Shown: positions 1 to 9,664, counted from the first letter of the stretch. The stretch is DNA of 64,000 bases from UBA1479 sp040218445 (GCA_040218445.1 JAVJRK010000002.1:124001-188000), one strand, 5' to 3'. Numbers and translations: made by a program. Notes: generated by a model from the letters alone, not told the origin.

Positions 1-1744
1 CAAGAGCCCAAGTCATGAAGATCAACGGTTGGCGTTGGTGCCGGTCCATTTTTCCATTCCAGCGCACCAGAGCCAAAGCGTCCGGTCCTTGAGCCGCCGC
101 ATGGTCCAATTGTCCAAGGGCCAAGGGGATCAGGTCCCGCGCCGTCACCGAGACGATATCCCCTTGCGGGGCGACGGCATCCGGCTTGTCGCCCGCAAGC
201 ATCTCCGCCAGGCGCCGGGCACGGAACGGCGGCGGCCAGTCCGCCGCGATATCGAACGGAAAGCCCGGCGGCGTGATCTTGTTATTGGCGTTCAGCAATA
301 CGCCGCCCGGTGGGTTGGCATAGCGCGGCATCAGCGAAGGCAGAACATATCCCGCATGACCGACCGGCCCCTGAACCCGCGCCAGGGGGACACGGCCGTC
401 GCCGCGCCGTCGTTCGGGTATCCGGCCCGTGGTGATCATGCCGATGTCCCCGGTCCGGGTCGCATACATGACGTTCTGCACGGGGGCGTGGAACAGGCGC
501 AACGCCGCCGCGATGTCCTCGGCCGATCTGGCCTGGTTGAGCGCCATCATGGCTTCCGGCGTGCGGTCGTCGATATCCAGGTAGGGTGCCGTCAGCGTCA
601 CCGGGCGGCCTTCACCCGCATCAGTTATGACCGGGCCGTCCGGTGTTTCCAGAACTTGAAGCGTTTCCGGATCGGCACCGCGCACCTGGATGATTTCTTC
701 CCGCCGACGGAATTCCGCCGTGCCGCCGTCACCATCGGTCCGATAGGTGAGGGGGCTGCCGTCGACTGTTGTCTCGACGATCAGGTCTTCCGTATCGGCC
801 CCTGTAGTCGTGAAGCCCCAGGCCGCATGACCGTTGTGCCCGATCACCATAAACGGCACGCCGGGCACGGTGGCCCCGGCAAGAACACCGTCCGGACCTT
901 CAAGCCGCGCCAGATACCATAGGATCGGCGCCCGGAATTCCAGATGGGGATCGTTGGCCAGAACGGGGGCGCCCGTGGCCGTGCGCGTGCCCGCAAGTGC
1001 CCAGACATTGGACGCGGTGCCGGGGGCACCTTGGGTGCGTGAATCCCAATTCATATCGGGAAAAGCGGCTAACCCTGCCGCACCGGGCACGGCTGGAAAG
1101 GCCGTCGGCGCATCGCCGGGATAGGGCGGCCACAGGAAATCGACCTGATCCGGCGAAAGCTTTGCGAGCATGTCCAGGCGCAGCCGTTCCGTCCGCCAAT
1201 TGTTGGCGAGCCGCACCGCCATCAGCTTGCCCCAGACCAGGCTATCCGCCGGGCGCCAGGGCTCCGGCGTATGGCGCAGGGCTAGGAACTCCACCGTGCG
1301 CGGCCAGGTCGTTTGATCGATCCAGGCATTGACCCCGTCGGCATAGGCCTTGAGGCGTGTCTTCAGCACGGGCGGCGCCGTCGCGGCCTGGGCCTCGGCA
1401 AGCTTGTAAAGCCCCAGTTTGCGCATGTAGCGGTCCGTGCCCAGGGTTCCCGGACCCAGCATTTCCGACAATCGCCCGGCCCCGGCGCGGCGCATCAATT
1501 CCATCTGAAAGAACCGGTCCTGGGCATGGGCAAAGCCGAGCGCGAAGAAGGCGTCATTCCAGTTTCCGGCGCGGATCGTCGGCACGCCATGGTCGTCGCG
1601 GATCACCGTTGCGGGCCGAGCAATGCCTGCCAGCGTCAGCGTTCCCTCGGTCTTCGGCAGGGTCGAAAAATGCAGAACCAAGGGCACGGCGAGTACCGTC
1701 ACCAGGGCCGCCGGCAGGATCAACTTCAGCCGTGAACGCCGCAT
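1..1744 (-). CDS. Penicillin acylase family N-terminal nucleophile hydrolase (3' end outside window)
   Basis: Hydrolyses an amide or acyl-homoserine-lactone-type bond; the real substrate cannot be read from sequence. The frame starts with MRRSRLKLIL and a hydrophobic N-terminal segment (signal or anchor), so the protein is probably exported. Around residues 65-80 lies the family motif GFAHAQDRFFQMEL. The autocatalytic cleavage site is visible as TASNVWALAGTRTATG, with the nucleophile Ser at about residue 245, followed by LANDPHLEF and VPGVPFMVIGHN, all typical of the beta chain. About 580 codons are present and the frame is still open at base 1, so the C-terminus is missing. It is divergent from the CoA-transferase gene, with about 175 bp between them. 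Family assignment is firm; specificity (penicillin, AHL or other) is open. Confidence 0.88.
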   Translation of the reverse strand, partial: MRRSRLKLILPAALVTVLAVPLVLHFSTLPKTEGTLTLAGIARPATVIRDDHGVPTIRAGNWNDAFFALGFAHAQDRFFQMELMRRAGAGRLSEMLGPGTLGTDRYMRKLGLYKLAEAQAATAPPVLKTRLKAYADGVNAWIDQTTWPRTVEFLALRHTPEPWRPADSLVWGKLMAVRLANNWRTERLRLDMLAKLSPDQVDFLWPPYPGDAPTAFPAVPGAAGLAAFPDMNWDSRTQGAPGTASNVWALAGTRTATGAPVLANDPHLEFRAPILWYLARLEGPDGVLAGATVPGVPFMVIGHNGHAAWGFTTTGADTEDLIVETTVDGSPLTYRTDGDGGTAEFRRREEIIQVRGADPETLQVLETPDGPVITDAGEGRPVTLTAPYLDIDDRTPEAMMALNQARSAEDIAAALRLFHAPVQNVMYATRTGDIGMITTGRIPERRRGDGRVPLARVQGPVGHAGYVLPSLMPRYANPPGGVLLNANNKITPPGFPFDIAADWPPPFRARRLAEMLAGDKPDAVAPQGDIVSVTARDLIPLALGQLDHAAAQGPDALALVRWNGKMDRHQRQPLIFMTWAL

Positions 1745-1919
1745 GGCACAGCCGTCTTGGGGGAAAAATTCACCCCGCCGCATTGCGAGGGGTCTGTCTT
1801 GGCGTTATACATCGCGCGAAATAGACCTTGTGCCGGAACCCGGTCAATTCGGGGGCCGGACGGACCCAACCATCGTCTGCCGCCCACAATAGGGCGCGAC
1901 CAACAAAAGGAAACAGTAC

Positions 1920-3137
1920 ATGTCCGGACCCTTGAGCGGCCTTCGGGTTTTCGATCTGACCCGCATTCTGGCGGGGCCCTCCTGCACACAGATTCTCGGC
2001 GACCTGGGCGCCGACGTGATCAAGGTGGAAATGCCCGGCAAGGGCGACGACACACGCGGGTTCGCGCCGCCCTACCTGAAGGACGGCGAGGGCCAGGACA
2101 CGGACCAAAGCGCCTATTTCACTTGCGCCAACCGCAACAAGCGGTCGATCACCCTGGATTTGACCAAGCCCGAGGGCGTGGACTTGGCCAAGAAGATGAT
2201 CGCCAAGTCCGACGTGCTGGTCGAAAACTTCAAGACCGGCGGCCTTGCCAAATACGGTCTGGCCTATGATCAGCTGAAGGACGACAACCCGGGCTTGGTC
2301 TATTGCTCGGTCACCGGTTTCGGCCATACGGGCCCCTATGCGGCGCGCCCCGGCTATGACGTGCTGATCCAGGGCATGGGCGGCTTCATGAGCGTCACCG
2401 GCGATCCCGACGGCGACCCGCAGAAAGCCGGCATTCCCATTTCCGATCTGATCGCCGGCATGTATGCCGCCGTCGGCATCAACGCGGCCCTGCGTCACCG
2501 GGAAGTCACCGGCGAAGGCCAGCACATCGATATCGGCATGCTGGACACCACGGCCGCCATCCTGTCGATCCAGGGGGCAAACTATCTGGCAAGCGGCGAA
2601 AACCCGCCGCGCCTGGGCAACGGCCATCCGAACATCGTGCCTTATCAGTCTTTCCCCACCGCCGACGGCGATATCATTCTGGCCGTCGGCAATGACGGGC
2701 AGTTCCAGCGGTTCTGTCAGGTCGCGGGCTGCGAACACCTGGCGGAAGACCCGAAATTCGCGACCAATGCCGGGCGCGTCTCCAACCGGGATGAAATCGT
2801 CGGCCTGTTGAAGCCGATCGTCGCCGCCAAGCCGTCGGAATTCTGGCTGACCGAGCTGGAAAAGAACAACGTCAGCTGCGGGCCCATCAACCGCCTGGAT
2901 CAGGTCTTTTCCGACCCGCAGTTCCTGGCCCGTGGCATGCGTCTCGACATGCCGCATCCGAAGACCGGCACCAAGCCCGTCAGCATGGTCGCAAGCCCGC
3001 TTAAGTTCTCGAAATCACAGGTCGACTACCGCATGGCTCCGCCGGTTCTGGGTCAGCACACGGAAGACGTCCTGGGCGAGGTCTTGGGCCTGAGCGAAGA
3101 CGAAGTCGCCAAGCTGCGCGACGACGGCGTGATTTAA
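1920..3137 (+). CDS. CaiB/BaiF (class III) CoA-transferase family protein
   Basis: Predicted to move CoA between carboxylic acids, cytosolic. The 405-residue length and the N-terminus GLRVFDLTRILAGP and LGADVIKVEMP are characteristic of the formyl-CoA/carnitine CoA-transferase fold. The Asp in GIPISDLIAGM (about residue 176) matches the position of the catalytic Asp that forms the acyl-anhydride in formyl-CoA transferase. An AAAGGAA ribosome site lies just upstream of the ATG. The alpha/beta hydrolase gene follows 24 bp after the stop, so the two are probably co-transcribed. Acyl substrate is unknown; an alpha-methylacyl-CoA racemase is a less likely alternative. Confidence 0.9.
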   Translation: MSGPLSGLRVFDLTRILAGPSCTQILGDLGADVIKVEMPGKGDDTRGFAPPYLKDGEGQDTDQSAYFTCANRNKRSITLDLTKPEGVDLAKKMIAKSDVLVENFKTGGLAKYGLAYDQLKDDNPGLVYCSVTGFGHTGPYAARPGYDVLIQGMGGFMSVTGDPDGDPQKAGIPISDLIAGMYAAVGINAALRHREVTGEGQHIDIGMLDTTAAILSIQGANYLASGENPPRLGNGHPNIVPYQSFPTADGDIILAVGNDGQFQRFCQVAGCEHLAEDPKFATNAGRVSNRDEIVGLLKPIVAAKPSEFWLTELEKNNVSCGPINRLDQVFSDPQFLARGMRLDMPHPKTGTKPVSMVASPLKFSKSQVDYRMAPPVLGQHTEDVLGEVLGLSEDEVAKLRDDGVI

Positions 3138-3161
3138 GCGTCCAAAGGGCGGAGAGAGATC

Positions 3162-4004
3162 ATGGAGCGCAAGTCCTTCCTGGGTCTCTCCGCCTCGGGT
3201 GCCTTTCACCGCATCAATTACTGGCAACAGGGGCCGTCTGACGGCCCCGTTCTTTTGTGCGTCCACGGCCTGACCCGCAACGGCCGGGATTTCGACGCCG
3301 TGGCCGACCGGTTTGCTGACAATTGGCGGGTCGTCTGCCCGGATATCGTCGGGCGCGGCGACAGCGACCGCCTGGCCAATCCCGATCTGTATGGATATCC
3401 CCAATACTTGGCCGACCTGACGGCCCTGATCGCGCGCCTGAACGTGGACAAGGTTGCCTGGCTGGGCACGTCCATGGGGGCGTTGCTGGGCATGTTCATG
3501 GCGGCGGGGCAGGGCACGCCGGTGGAACGCCTGCTGATGAACGACGCCGGACCCGTGGTCACCAAGGACTCCCTGCAACGCATCGCGGCTTATCTGGGCG
3601 GCACCCCCGATTTCGCCGACATGGCCCAGGCCGAGGCTTATATCCGCCAGGTTCACGCCCCGTTCGGCCCGCTGACGGATGAGCAATGGGCCCATCTGGC
3701 CCGGCACAGCGTTCATGAAAACGGGGAAGGCCGGTTCGTTCTTAAGTATGACCCGGCCATCGCCAAACCGTTCCAAGGGGCGGTTAATCAGGGTTTGGTG
3801 CTGTGGCCCGTATGGGATGCGGTGGCCTGTCCCGTGACCGTGATCCGGGGCGCCCGATCCGATCTACTGACGGCGGAAACAGTTATGGAAATGAGCGAAC
3901 GCGGCCCCCGGGCAAAGGTTCATGAGGTTGCCGGCGTCGGGCATGCCCCGGCGTTGATGTCGACGGATCAGCTCGATCTGGTCGAGGCCTGGCTCCAAGA
4001 TTAG
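3162..4004 (+). CDS. Alpha/beta hydrolase
   Basis: Soluble serine hydrolase of 280 residues. The oxyanion-hole motif CVHGLTRNGRDF (about residues 33-44), the nucleophile elbow GTSMGA (Ser about 104), the acid region VIRGARSDLLT and the late VAGVGHAPAL (catalytic His) are all present and in family order. A GGAGAGAG ribosome site precedes the ATG. It sits directly downstream of the CoA-transferase gene and may act on an ester, thioester or lactone in the same pathway; this is inference from position only. Confidence 0.87.
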   Translation: MERKSFLGLSASGAFHRINYWQQGPSDGPVLLCVHGLTRNGRDFDAVADRFADNWRVVCPDIVGRGDSDRLANPDLYGYPQYLADLTALIARLNVDKVAWLGTSMGALLGMFMAAGQGTPVERLLMNDAGPVVTKDSLQRIAAYLGGTPDFADMAQAEAYIRQVHAPFGPLTDEQWAHLARHSVHENGEGRFVLKYDPAIAKPFQGAVNQGLVLWPVWDAVACPVTVIRGARSDLLTAETVMEMSERGPRAKVHEVAGVGHAPALMSTDQLDLVEAWLQD

Positions 4005-4156
4005 CCATACCTTTGGAACCACGCCGTTTTTTCTAACCAACACATACCTTTGTCTGTATTGAATATCCCCCTGTCGCCGAATACTATGCAGCGTCCTTAA
4101 AGGCCGAACAGCACGGCATCGTGCATGTTTTCGGCGGAAATCTGGGAGTGCTCGAA

Positions 4157-4672
4157 ATGGCGGAAGTTCAAGCAGCTAATTCCTCCCGCGCATTGCGCGA
4201 AGCGGATAACCACAATCTTACGACCCATCCCGGCGAGGATCTGGACGATTTCGTCTCTTTCCGGATCAAGAAACAGCTGTTCGGCATTCCCGTTTTGATG
4301 GTTCAGGACATCCTGACGCCTGACCGCATCGCCTCGATCCCGCTGGCACCGCCGGAAGTTCGGGGCTCCATCAACCTGCGCGGACGCATCGTGACCGTCA
4401 TCGATGTACGGGTCCGTCTGGGCCTGCCGGCCAGTACGGTTGCTTCCGACGAAGCCATGGGTGTGACGGTCGAGCACGAACACGAGTTGTATACCCTTCT
4501 GGTCGACAGCATCGGCGACGTGGTCAGCCTGTCCAACGAGCTTTATGAGCGCAATCCCGCCACGCTCGACCCGCTGTGGCGCGAGTTTTCCAACGGTGTC
4601 TATCGCTTGGAAGGCGAGTTGATGGTGGTGTTGGATGTGCACCGCCTGCTCAACATCTCGGGTCGCATCTAA
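4157..4672 (+). CDS. CheW-domain scaffold protein
   Basis: CheW-type adaptor that links chemoreceptors to a CheA kinase. After a polar N-terminal tail of about 35 residues the CheW fold is recognisable: FVSFRIKKQLFGIPVLMVQDIL, then RGSINLRGRIVTVIDVRVRLGL and LVDSIGDVVSL, ending in GELMVVLDVHRLL. The ATG at 4157 is preferred over an in-frame upstream ATG at 4121 because GGGAG sits at the right distance before it and the upstream residues have no family similarity. It stands alone with no che genes beside it, so which pathway it serves is unknown. It converges on hemB. Confidence 0.88.
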   Translation: MAEVQAANSSRALREADNHNLTTHPGEDLDDFVSFRIKKQLFGIPVLMVQDILTPDRIASIPLAPPEVRGSINLRGRIVTVIDVRVRLGLPASTVASDEAMGVTVEHEHELYTLLVDSIGDVVSLSNELYERNPATLDPLWREFSNGVYRLEGELMVVLDVHRLLNISGRI

Positions 4673-4697
4673 CGATCCCGGCAGCGGCCGGAACCCA

Positions 4698-5687
4698 CTA
4701 TTCGTTGATCAACCTTGCGACGTCCTTGGCCGCATAGGTCAGGATGGCATCCGCGCCCGCGCGCTTGAATGACATCATGGTTTCGACCAGGACCTTGTCG
4801 TAATCAAGCCAGCCCGCGTCGCCCGCACCCCGTAACATGGCGTATTCGCCCGACACGTTGTAGGCGAAGGTCGGCATCTGGAACTTTTCCTTCACCATCC
4901 GCACCACGTCCAGATAGGGCAGGCCGGGCTTGACCATGACCATGTCGGCCCCTTCCTCGACATCAAGGGCGACCTCCCACATGGCTTCATCCACATTGGC
5001 GGGATTGATCTGATAGGTCGCCTTGTCGCCTTTGAGGGCGCCTTTTGATCCTACGGCGTCGCGGAACGGGCCGTAGAACCCGGAGGAGAACTTGGCTGCA
5101 TAGGCCAGCACGGCAACCTGTTGATGTCCCGCGCCGTCCAGGGCATCCCGGATGGCGGCGATGCGCCCGTCCATCATGTCCGAGGGCGCGATGATGTCGC
5201 ATCCGGCTTCGGCCTGTACCAGGGACTGTTTGATCAGAACCTCGACCGTTTCATCGTTAAGGATGATTCCATCCCTGACCAGGCCGTCGTGCCCGTCCGA
5301 ATTGAAGGGATCAAGGGCGACGTCGCAGACGACGCCGACATCCGGCACCGCGGCCTTGGCGGCACGCACCGCCCGGCACACAAGATTATCCGGATTATAG
5401 GCTTCCTTGGCGTCCGGGGTTTTCAGGCTGTCGTCCGTATAGGGAAACAAGGCCACGGCGGGAATACCCAGTTCACGCGCATCCTCGACCGCACCGGCCA
5501 GCAGATCGACGGACAAGCGCTCGACCCCCGGCATGGACGGCACCGGTTCGCGCTTGTTTTCGCCCTCGACCACGAACACGGGCCAGATCAGGTCGTCCGC
5601 CGACAGGCGGTGTTCGGCGACAAGCCGGCGGATCCAGGGCTCGCGCCGGTTGCGGCGCATGCGCTTGCGGGGAAAACTGGCGGCCAT
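4698..5687 (-). CDS. hemB: Delta-aminolevulinic acid dehydratase (porphobilinogen synthase)
   Basis: Condenses two 5-aminolevulinate molecules to porphobilinogen in haem and cobalamin synthesis. The two active-site lysines are visible in AYAAKFSSGFYGPFRDA and MVMVKPGLPYLDVV. The metal-binding segment reads DVALDPFNSDGHDG, with Asp and Ala where zinc enzymes have Cys, so this is the zinc-independent, magnesium-type class common in alphaproteobacteria. The start is placed at MAASFPRKRMRRN (329 residues) because family members begin near the MRRNR motif; an in-frame ATG at 5720 would add 11 residues, and neither has a strong ribosome site. It is divergent from icmF, also a cobalamin-linked gene. 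Confidence 0.95.
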   Translation of the reverse strand: MAASFPRKRMRRNRREPWIRRLVAEHRLSADDLIWPVFVVEGENKREPVPSMPGVERLSVDLLAGAVEDARELGIPAVALFPYTDDSLKTPDAKEAYNPDNLVCRAVRAAKAAVPDVGVVCDVALDPFNSDGHDGLVRDGIILNDETVEVLIKQSLVQAEAGCDIIAPSDMMDGRIAAIRDALDGAGHQQVAVLAYAAKFSSGFYGPFRDAVGSKGALKGDKATYQINPANVDEAMWEVALDVEEGADMVMVKPGLPYLDVVRMVKEKFQMPTFAYNVSGEYAMLRGAGDAGWLDYDKVLVETMMSFKRAGADAILTYAAKDVARLINE

Positions 5688-5821
5688 CGGTGGTTTCCGT
5701 TCGGTATTGTTGGCTGGCATAGGGGGTGTTGAGCCGACAAAATCCCTTGAGGATGGGGGAAAGTCAACGCTTCTCACGGCATAAAGGCAGGGATTGGTCC
5801 CTTTACCGGAGACGGGAATTG

Positions 5822-5839
5822 GTTTACGTTTACGTAAAC
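5822..5839. promoter_or_regulatory. 18-bp palindrome upstream of icmF, probable operator
   Basis: GTTTACGT-TT-ACGTAAAC is a perfect inverted repeat with 8-bp arms and a 2-bp spacer. It lies 36 bp before the icmF start, between hemB and icmF. The TTTACG/CGTAAA arms resemble operators of MerR-type regulators of branched-chain acyl-CoA catabolism (LiuR-like); that link is from memory and is not proven here. Confidence 0.6.
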
Positions 5840-5875
5840 GGAAACTAAGCCTTCATTGGGATTGGAAACACCGCC

Positions 5876-8800
5876 GTGCCGGACGATACACTTCCCGCCG
5901 CCGGGTCGAAAAAGGCCGCGGGCGACGCCAGCAAGGGACCGTCGCAGCCGGTCCGCTTCATCACCGCCGCCAGCCTGTTCGACGGGCATGACGCCTCCAT
6001 CAACATCATGCGCCGCATCCTGCAGGCGCAGGGGGCAGAGGTCATCCACTTGGGCCATAACCGGTCCGTGGACGAAGTCGTGACCGCCGCGATCCAGGAA
6101 GACGCCCACGGCATCGCCGTCTCAAGCTATCAGGGCGGGCATGTCGAATACTTCAAATACATGATTGATCTGTTGCGCGAACGCGGACGCCCGGATATCG
6201 CCGTGTTCGGCGGCGGCGGCGGCGTGATCGTGTCCCAGGAAGTGCGCGATTTGGAAGCCTACGGCGTGACCCGGGTCTATTCGCCCGAGGACGGCCGGCG
6301 ACTGGGGTTGCAGGGCATGATCGCCGACATGGTGCAGACGGCGCGGCGCGACCTGTCGGGTGACCAACCCCAAAACCTGGACGGACTGAAGGCCGGCAAT
6401 GCGGCCGATCTTGCCCGTGCCATCACGGCGATCGAGGACGGCCGCCTGCCCAAGGATGCACTTGATGATCTGCGCGCGACGGCCGATGCCCGCGACACGG
6501 TGCCGGTGCTGGGCATCACCGGCACGGGCGGGGCGGGCAAATCATCCCTGACCGACGAGATCGTGCGTCGCTTCCGTTTCGGGTCGGGCGAGCCGCGCAT
6601 CGCCGTGATCGCCATTGATCCGACCCGGCGTAAGACGGGCGGGGCCTTGCTGGGCGACCGCATCCGCATGAACGCCAACAACGCGCCCAATGTATTCTTT
6701 CGCTCGCTTGCGACCCGTGACGCCAAGTCCGAGGTGCCGTCGGCGCTCGCCGACATCATTGCCGCCGCCAAGGCGTCCGGCGCCGACATCGTGATCGTCG
6801 AAACACCCGGGATCGGGCAGGGGGATGCGGGGATCGTGCCGTTCTGTGATGTCTCGCTCTACGTCATGACGCCCGAATTCGGCGCCGCCAGCCAGCTAGA
6901 GAAAATCGACATGCTGGATTTCGCCGACGTCATCGTCATCAACAAGATGGACCGCAAGGGCGCCATGGACGCGCTGCGCGACGTGCGCAAGCAGGTTCAG
7001 CGCAACCGCGAGGATTTCGCCGCCAAACCCGAAGACATGCCCGTGTTCGGCGCCATTGCGTCCCGCTTCAACGACGCGGGGGTCACGGCTGTCTATCAGG
7101 AATTGCTGTCCCTGTTCGCGGGCAAAGGTTTTCCCGCCTTGCCGCAGGACCTTCCCCGGGTTGCGGCCCGCGCGTCGGAACCCGGCCTGGCCATCGTGCC
7201 GCCGGAACGGCAGCGCTACCTTGCCGAGATATCCCAGGAAGTGCGCGATTATCTGGCCCGCGCCGATGAACAGGCGCGCATCGCCCGGGCCCGCCAGCAG
7301 GCCGCTGAAACCGCCCGCATGCTGGCGGAAAACGGCAGCGATATTAATGATGTGGAATCACTTGTTGAGGTAAAATCTAAGGCGTTGAGCGCCGAAGCCC
7401 ATGCCCTTTTGGACGCGTGGCCCGATATCCAAGACGCCTATGCCGGTGACGAAATGGTGGTCACAGTTCGAGATCGGGAAATCCGCAACGACCTGACCCG
7501 CACAACCTTGTCCGGCAATCAAATCCGCCGTGTCAGCCTGCCCAAATACGAAGATCACGGCGAACTGCTTAAATGGATGATGCGGGAAAACCTGCCGGGT
7601 TCCTTCCCCTATACGGCTGGCGTGTTCCCCTTCAAACGGGCAGAAGAAGACCCGACCCGCATGTTCGCGGGCGAGGGCGATCCCAAACGCACCAATGCCC
7701 GGTTCAAGTATCTGTCCAAGGATTCCCCGGCCAAGCGCCTGTCGACGGCCTTCGATTCCGTGACGCTTTACGGATTCGATCCGGACGAACGCCCGGATAT
7801 CTACGGCAAGGTAGGTAATTCGGGCGTGTCCGTGGCGACGCTGGAAGATATGCAGGAGCTCTATGACGGCTTCGATCTTTGCGCGCCCAATACCTCCGTC
7901 TCCATGACCATCAACGGCCCGGCGCCGACAATCCTGGCCATGTTCCTGAACACGGCGATCAATCAGCAGATGGCCAAGTTCGAGGCCGACAAGGGCCGCG
8001 CGCCGGATGAGGCAGAGGCCGCCGAAATCAAGGCCTTCACCCTGGCCAACGTGCGCGGCACGGTGCAGGCGGATATCCTGAAAGAAGATCAGGGGCAGAA
8101 CACCTGCATTTTCTCGACCGAATTCGCGCTGCGCATGATGGCCGATATCCAGGCCTATTTCGTCGCGAATAAGGTCAGGAATTTCTATTCCGTTTCGATC
8201 TCCGGCTATCACATCGCCGAAGCCGGGGCGAACCCGATCTCGCAGCTTGCGTTTACGCTCGCCAACGGCTTCACCTTCGTCGAAGCTTACCTTGCGCGCG
8301 GCATGAAGATCGACGATTTCGCGCCTAATTTATCGTTCTTTTTCTCCAACGGCATGGACCCTGAATACACGGTCATGGGCCGGGTCGCGCGGCGCATCTG
8401 GGCCGTCGCCATGCGCGAACGCTATGGTGCGAACGAGCGCTCGCAGAAGCTCAAATACCATATCCAGACCTCGGGCCGCTCGCTGCACGCCCAGGAAATG
8501 GATTTCAACGACATCCGCACGACGTTGCAGGCGCTGATCGCCGTCTATGACAACTGCAATTCCCTGCATACCAACGCTTTCGACGAGGCCTTCACCACCC
8601 CGACCGAGGACAGCCTGCGCCGGGCCATCGCCATCCAGATGGTCATCAACAAGGAATGGGGGTTGGCCAGGAACGAGAACCCGAACCAGGGGGCTTTCGT
8701 GATCGACGAACTGACCGATCTGGTGGAAGAAGCGGTTCTGCAGGAGTTCGAGCGCATTTCCGAGCGCGGCGGTGTCCTGGGCGCCATGGAAACGGGCTAC

Positions 8801-9154
8801 CAGCGCGGCAAGATCCAGGAAGAATCGCTGCACTACGAAACCCTGAAACACGATGGCAGCCTGCCCATCGTCGGCGTCAATACGTTCCTGAACCCGAATC
8901 AGGATACGAACCTTGCCGAACCGCCGTTGCAGCGTTCGTCCGAAGACGAGAAAAACAACCAGATCAACCGCCTGCGGGCATTTCAATCCTCTCACCGGGA
9001 AGCTTCGGATAAAGCCCTTGCCGACCTCAAGGCGACGGCCGCGAATGACGGCAACCTGTTCGCTGCCTTGATGGAAGCCGTGAAATCGTGTTCCCTGGGC
9101 CAGATCACGGATGCGCTATTCGACGCGGGCGGGCAGTACCGCCGGAACATGTAG
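5876..9154 (+). CDS. icmF: Fused isobutyryl-CoA mutase with its G-protein chaperone
   Basis: Adenosylcobalamin enzyme interconverting isobutyryl-CoA and n-butyryl-CoA (or similar short acyl-CoAs). The 1092 residues match the IcmF layout. The B12-binding domain comes first (about 25-155) with FDGHDASIN, whose His38 is the predicted cobalt ligand. Next is a MeaB-like GTPase (about 210-430) with Walker A GTGGAGKSS and NKMD. The large acyl-CoA mutase domain runs from about 540 to the end (NTSVSMTINGPAPTILAMF, VSISGYHIAEAGANP). The start is GTG at 5876. An 18-bp palindrome just upstream suggests repression by a specific regulator. No other catabolic gene adjoins it, and a small orphan gene follows. 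Confidence 0.95.
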   Translation: MPDDTLPAAGSKKAAGDASKGPSQPVRFITAASLFDGHDASINIMRRILQAQGAEVIHLGHNRSVDEVVTAAIQEDAHGIAVSSYQGGHVEYFKYMIDLLRERGRPDIAVFGGGGGVIVSQEVRDLEAYGVTRVYSPEDGRRLGLQGMIADMVQTARRDLSGDQPQNLDGLKAGNAADLARAITAIEDGRLPKDALDDLRATADARDTVPVLGITGTGGAGKSSLTDEIVRRFRFGSGEPRIAVIAIDPTRRKTGGALLGDRIRMNANNAPNVFFRSLATRDAKSEVPSALADIIAAAKASGADIVIVETPGIGQGDAGIVPFCDVSLYVMTPEFGAASQLEKIDMLDFADVIVINKMDRKGAMDALRDVRKQVQRNREDFAAKPEDMPVFGAIASRFNDAGVTAVYQELLSLFAGKGFPALPQDLPRVAARASEPGLAIVPPERQRYLAEISQEVRDYLARADEQARIARARQQAAETARMLAENGSDINDVESLVEVKSKALSAEAHALLDAWPDIQDAYAGDEMVVTVRDREIRNDLTRTTLSGNQIRRVSLPKYEDHGELLKWMMRENLPGSFPYTAGVFPFKRAEEDPTRMFAGEGDPKRTNARFKYLSKDSPAKRLSTAFDSVTLYGFDPDERPDIYGKVGNSGVSVATLEDMQELYDGFDLCAPNTSVSMTINGPAPTILAMFLNTAINQQMAKFEADKGRAPDEAEAAEIKAFTLANVRGTVQADILKEDQGQNTCIFSTEFALRMMADIQAYFVANKVRNFYSVSISGYHIAEAGANPISQLAFTLANGFTFVEAYLARGMKIDDFAPNLSFFFSNGMDPEYTVMGRVARRIWAVAMRERYGANERSQKLKYHIQTSGRSLHAQEMDFNDIRTTLQALIAVYDNCNSLHTNAFDEAFTTPTEDSLRRAIAIQMVINKEWGLARNENPNQGAFVIDELTDLVEEAVLQEFERISERGGVLGAMETGYQRGKIQEESLHYETLKHDGSLPIVGVNTFLNPNQDTNLAEPPLQRSSEDEKNNQINRLRAFQSSHREASDKALADLKATAANDGNLFAALMEAVKSCSLGQITDALFDAGGQYRRNM

Positions 9155-9205
9155 CCGGAACGGCCTGATCACCCGTTTTGCCGGTATTCGGGGACAAGGC
9201 CCATC

Positions 9206-9451
9206 ATGGCCACGCAAGACGATATCTATCTGCCCGAAGTCCTGTTCGAGCTCCGCCCTCGGGGGCGCTACATTCGTGCCACGGCGATCGATCCACGCAC
9301 CGGGGTCGAAGTGGTCGCGATTTGTGATGCCAAATATTCCCAATCCATGATCAAGCGCTTGGCCAAGCGTAAGCTGATCTACGTGCTGCGCAAACGGCGC
9401 GCGCAGATACTGGGGCAGGGAAAGCCCGGCAGGACGGATGTATTGGCCTGA
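9206..9451 (+). CDS. Small conserved-looking protein of unknown function
   Basis: 81 residues with an ATG about 50 bp after icmF. The protein has no membrane segment or signal. It reads as a short beta-rich domain (PRGRYIRATAIDPRTGVEVV) followed by a strongly basic tail (RLAKRKLIYVLRKRRA). Similar short proteins occur upstream of rpiB in Rhodospirillales as I recall, possibly the DUF6898 group, but I cannot confirm that. The codon pattern matches neighbouring genes, which favours a real gene. The 213 bp to rpiB hold no recognisable gene, RNA or terminator. Confidence 0.65.
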   Translation: MATQDDIYLPEVLFELRPRGRYIRATAIDPRTGVEVVAICDAKYSQSMIKRLAKRKLIYVLRKRRAQILGQGKPGRTDVLA

Positions 9452-9664
9452 TACCGACCAAAGCATGTCGTCCGCCCGGGCTTTGTTCCCGAACAATTCG
9501 ATGCTTGATTTTCCCCACCGGTTTTTCCACATGTTTCGCGTCTTTCCGCCGTTTTCAACATCTGGAATGGCGCGGAGCCCTAGTGTTCGTGTAGCGGGCT
9601 GAATCGAGATGTGGTATCAATCCCGCCGGACGAACGCAGTATTCCAAGATCAGTGGTGAACAAC

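Noticed and set aside
29..922. 297-codon rightward open frame
   Set aside because: It runs antisense to the penicillin acylase gene, whose motifs are unmistakable. Its translation is Arg-rich and motif-free, as expected for a shadow in high-GC DNA.
1770..2957. 395-codon leftward open frame
   Set aside because: Antisense shadow of the CoA-transferase gene, which has full family motifs on the other strand.
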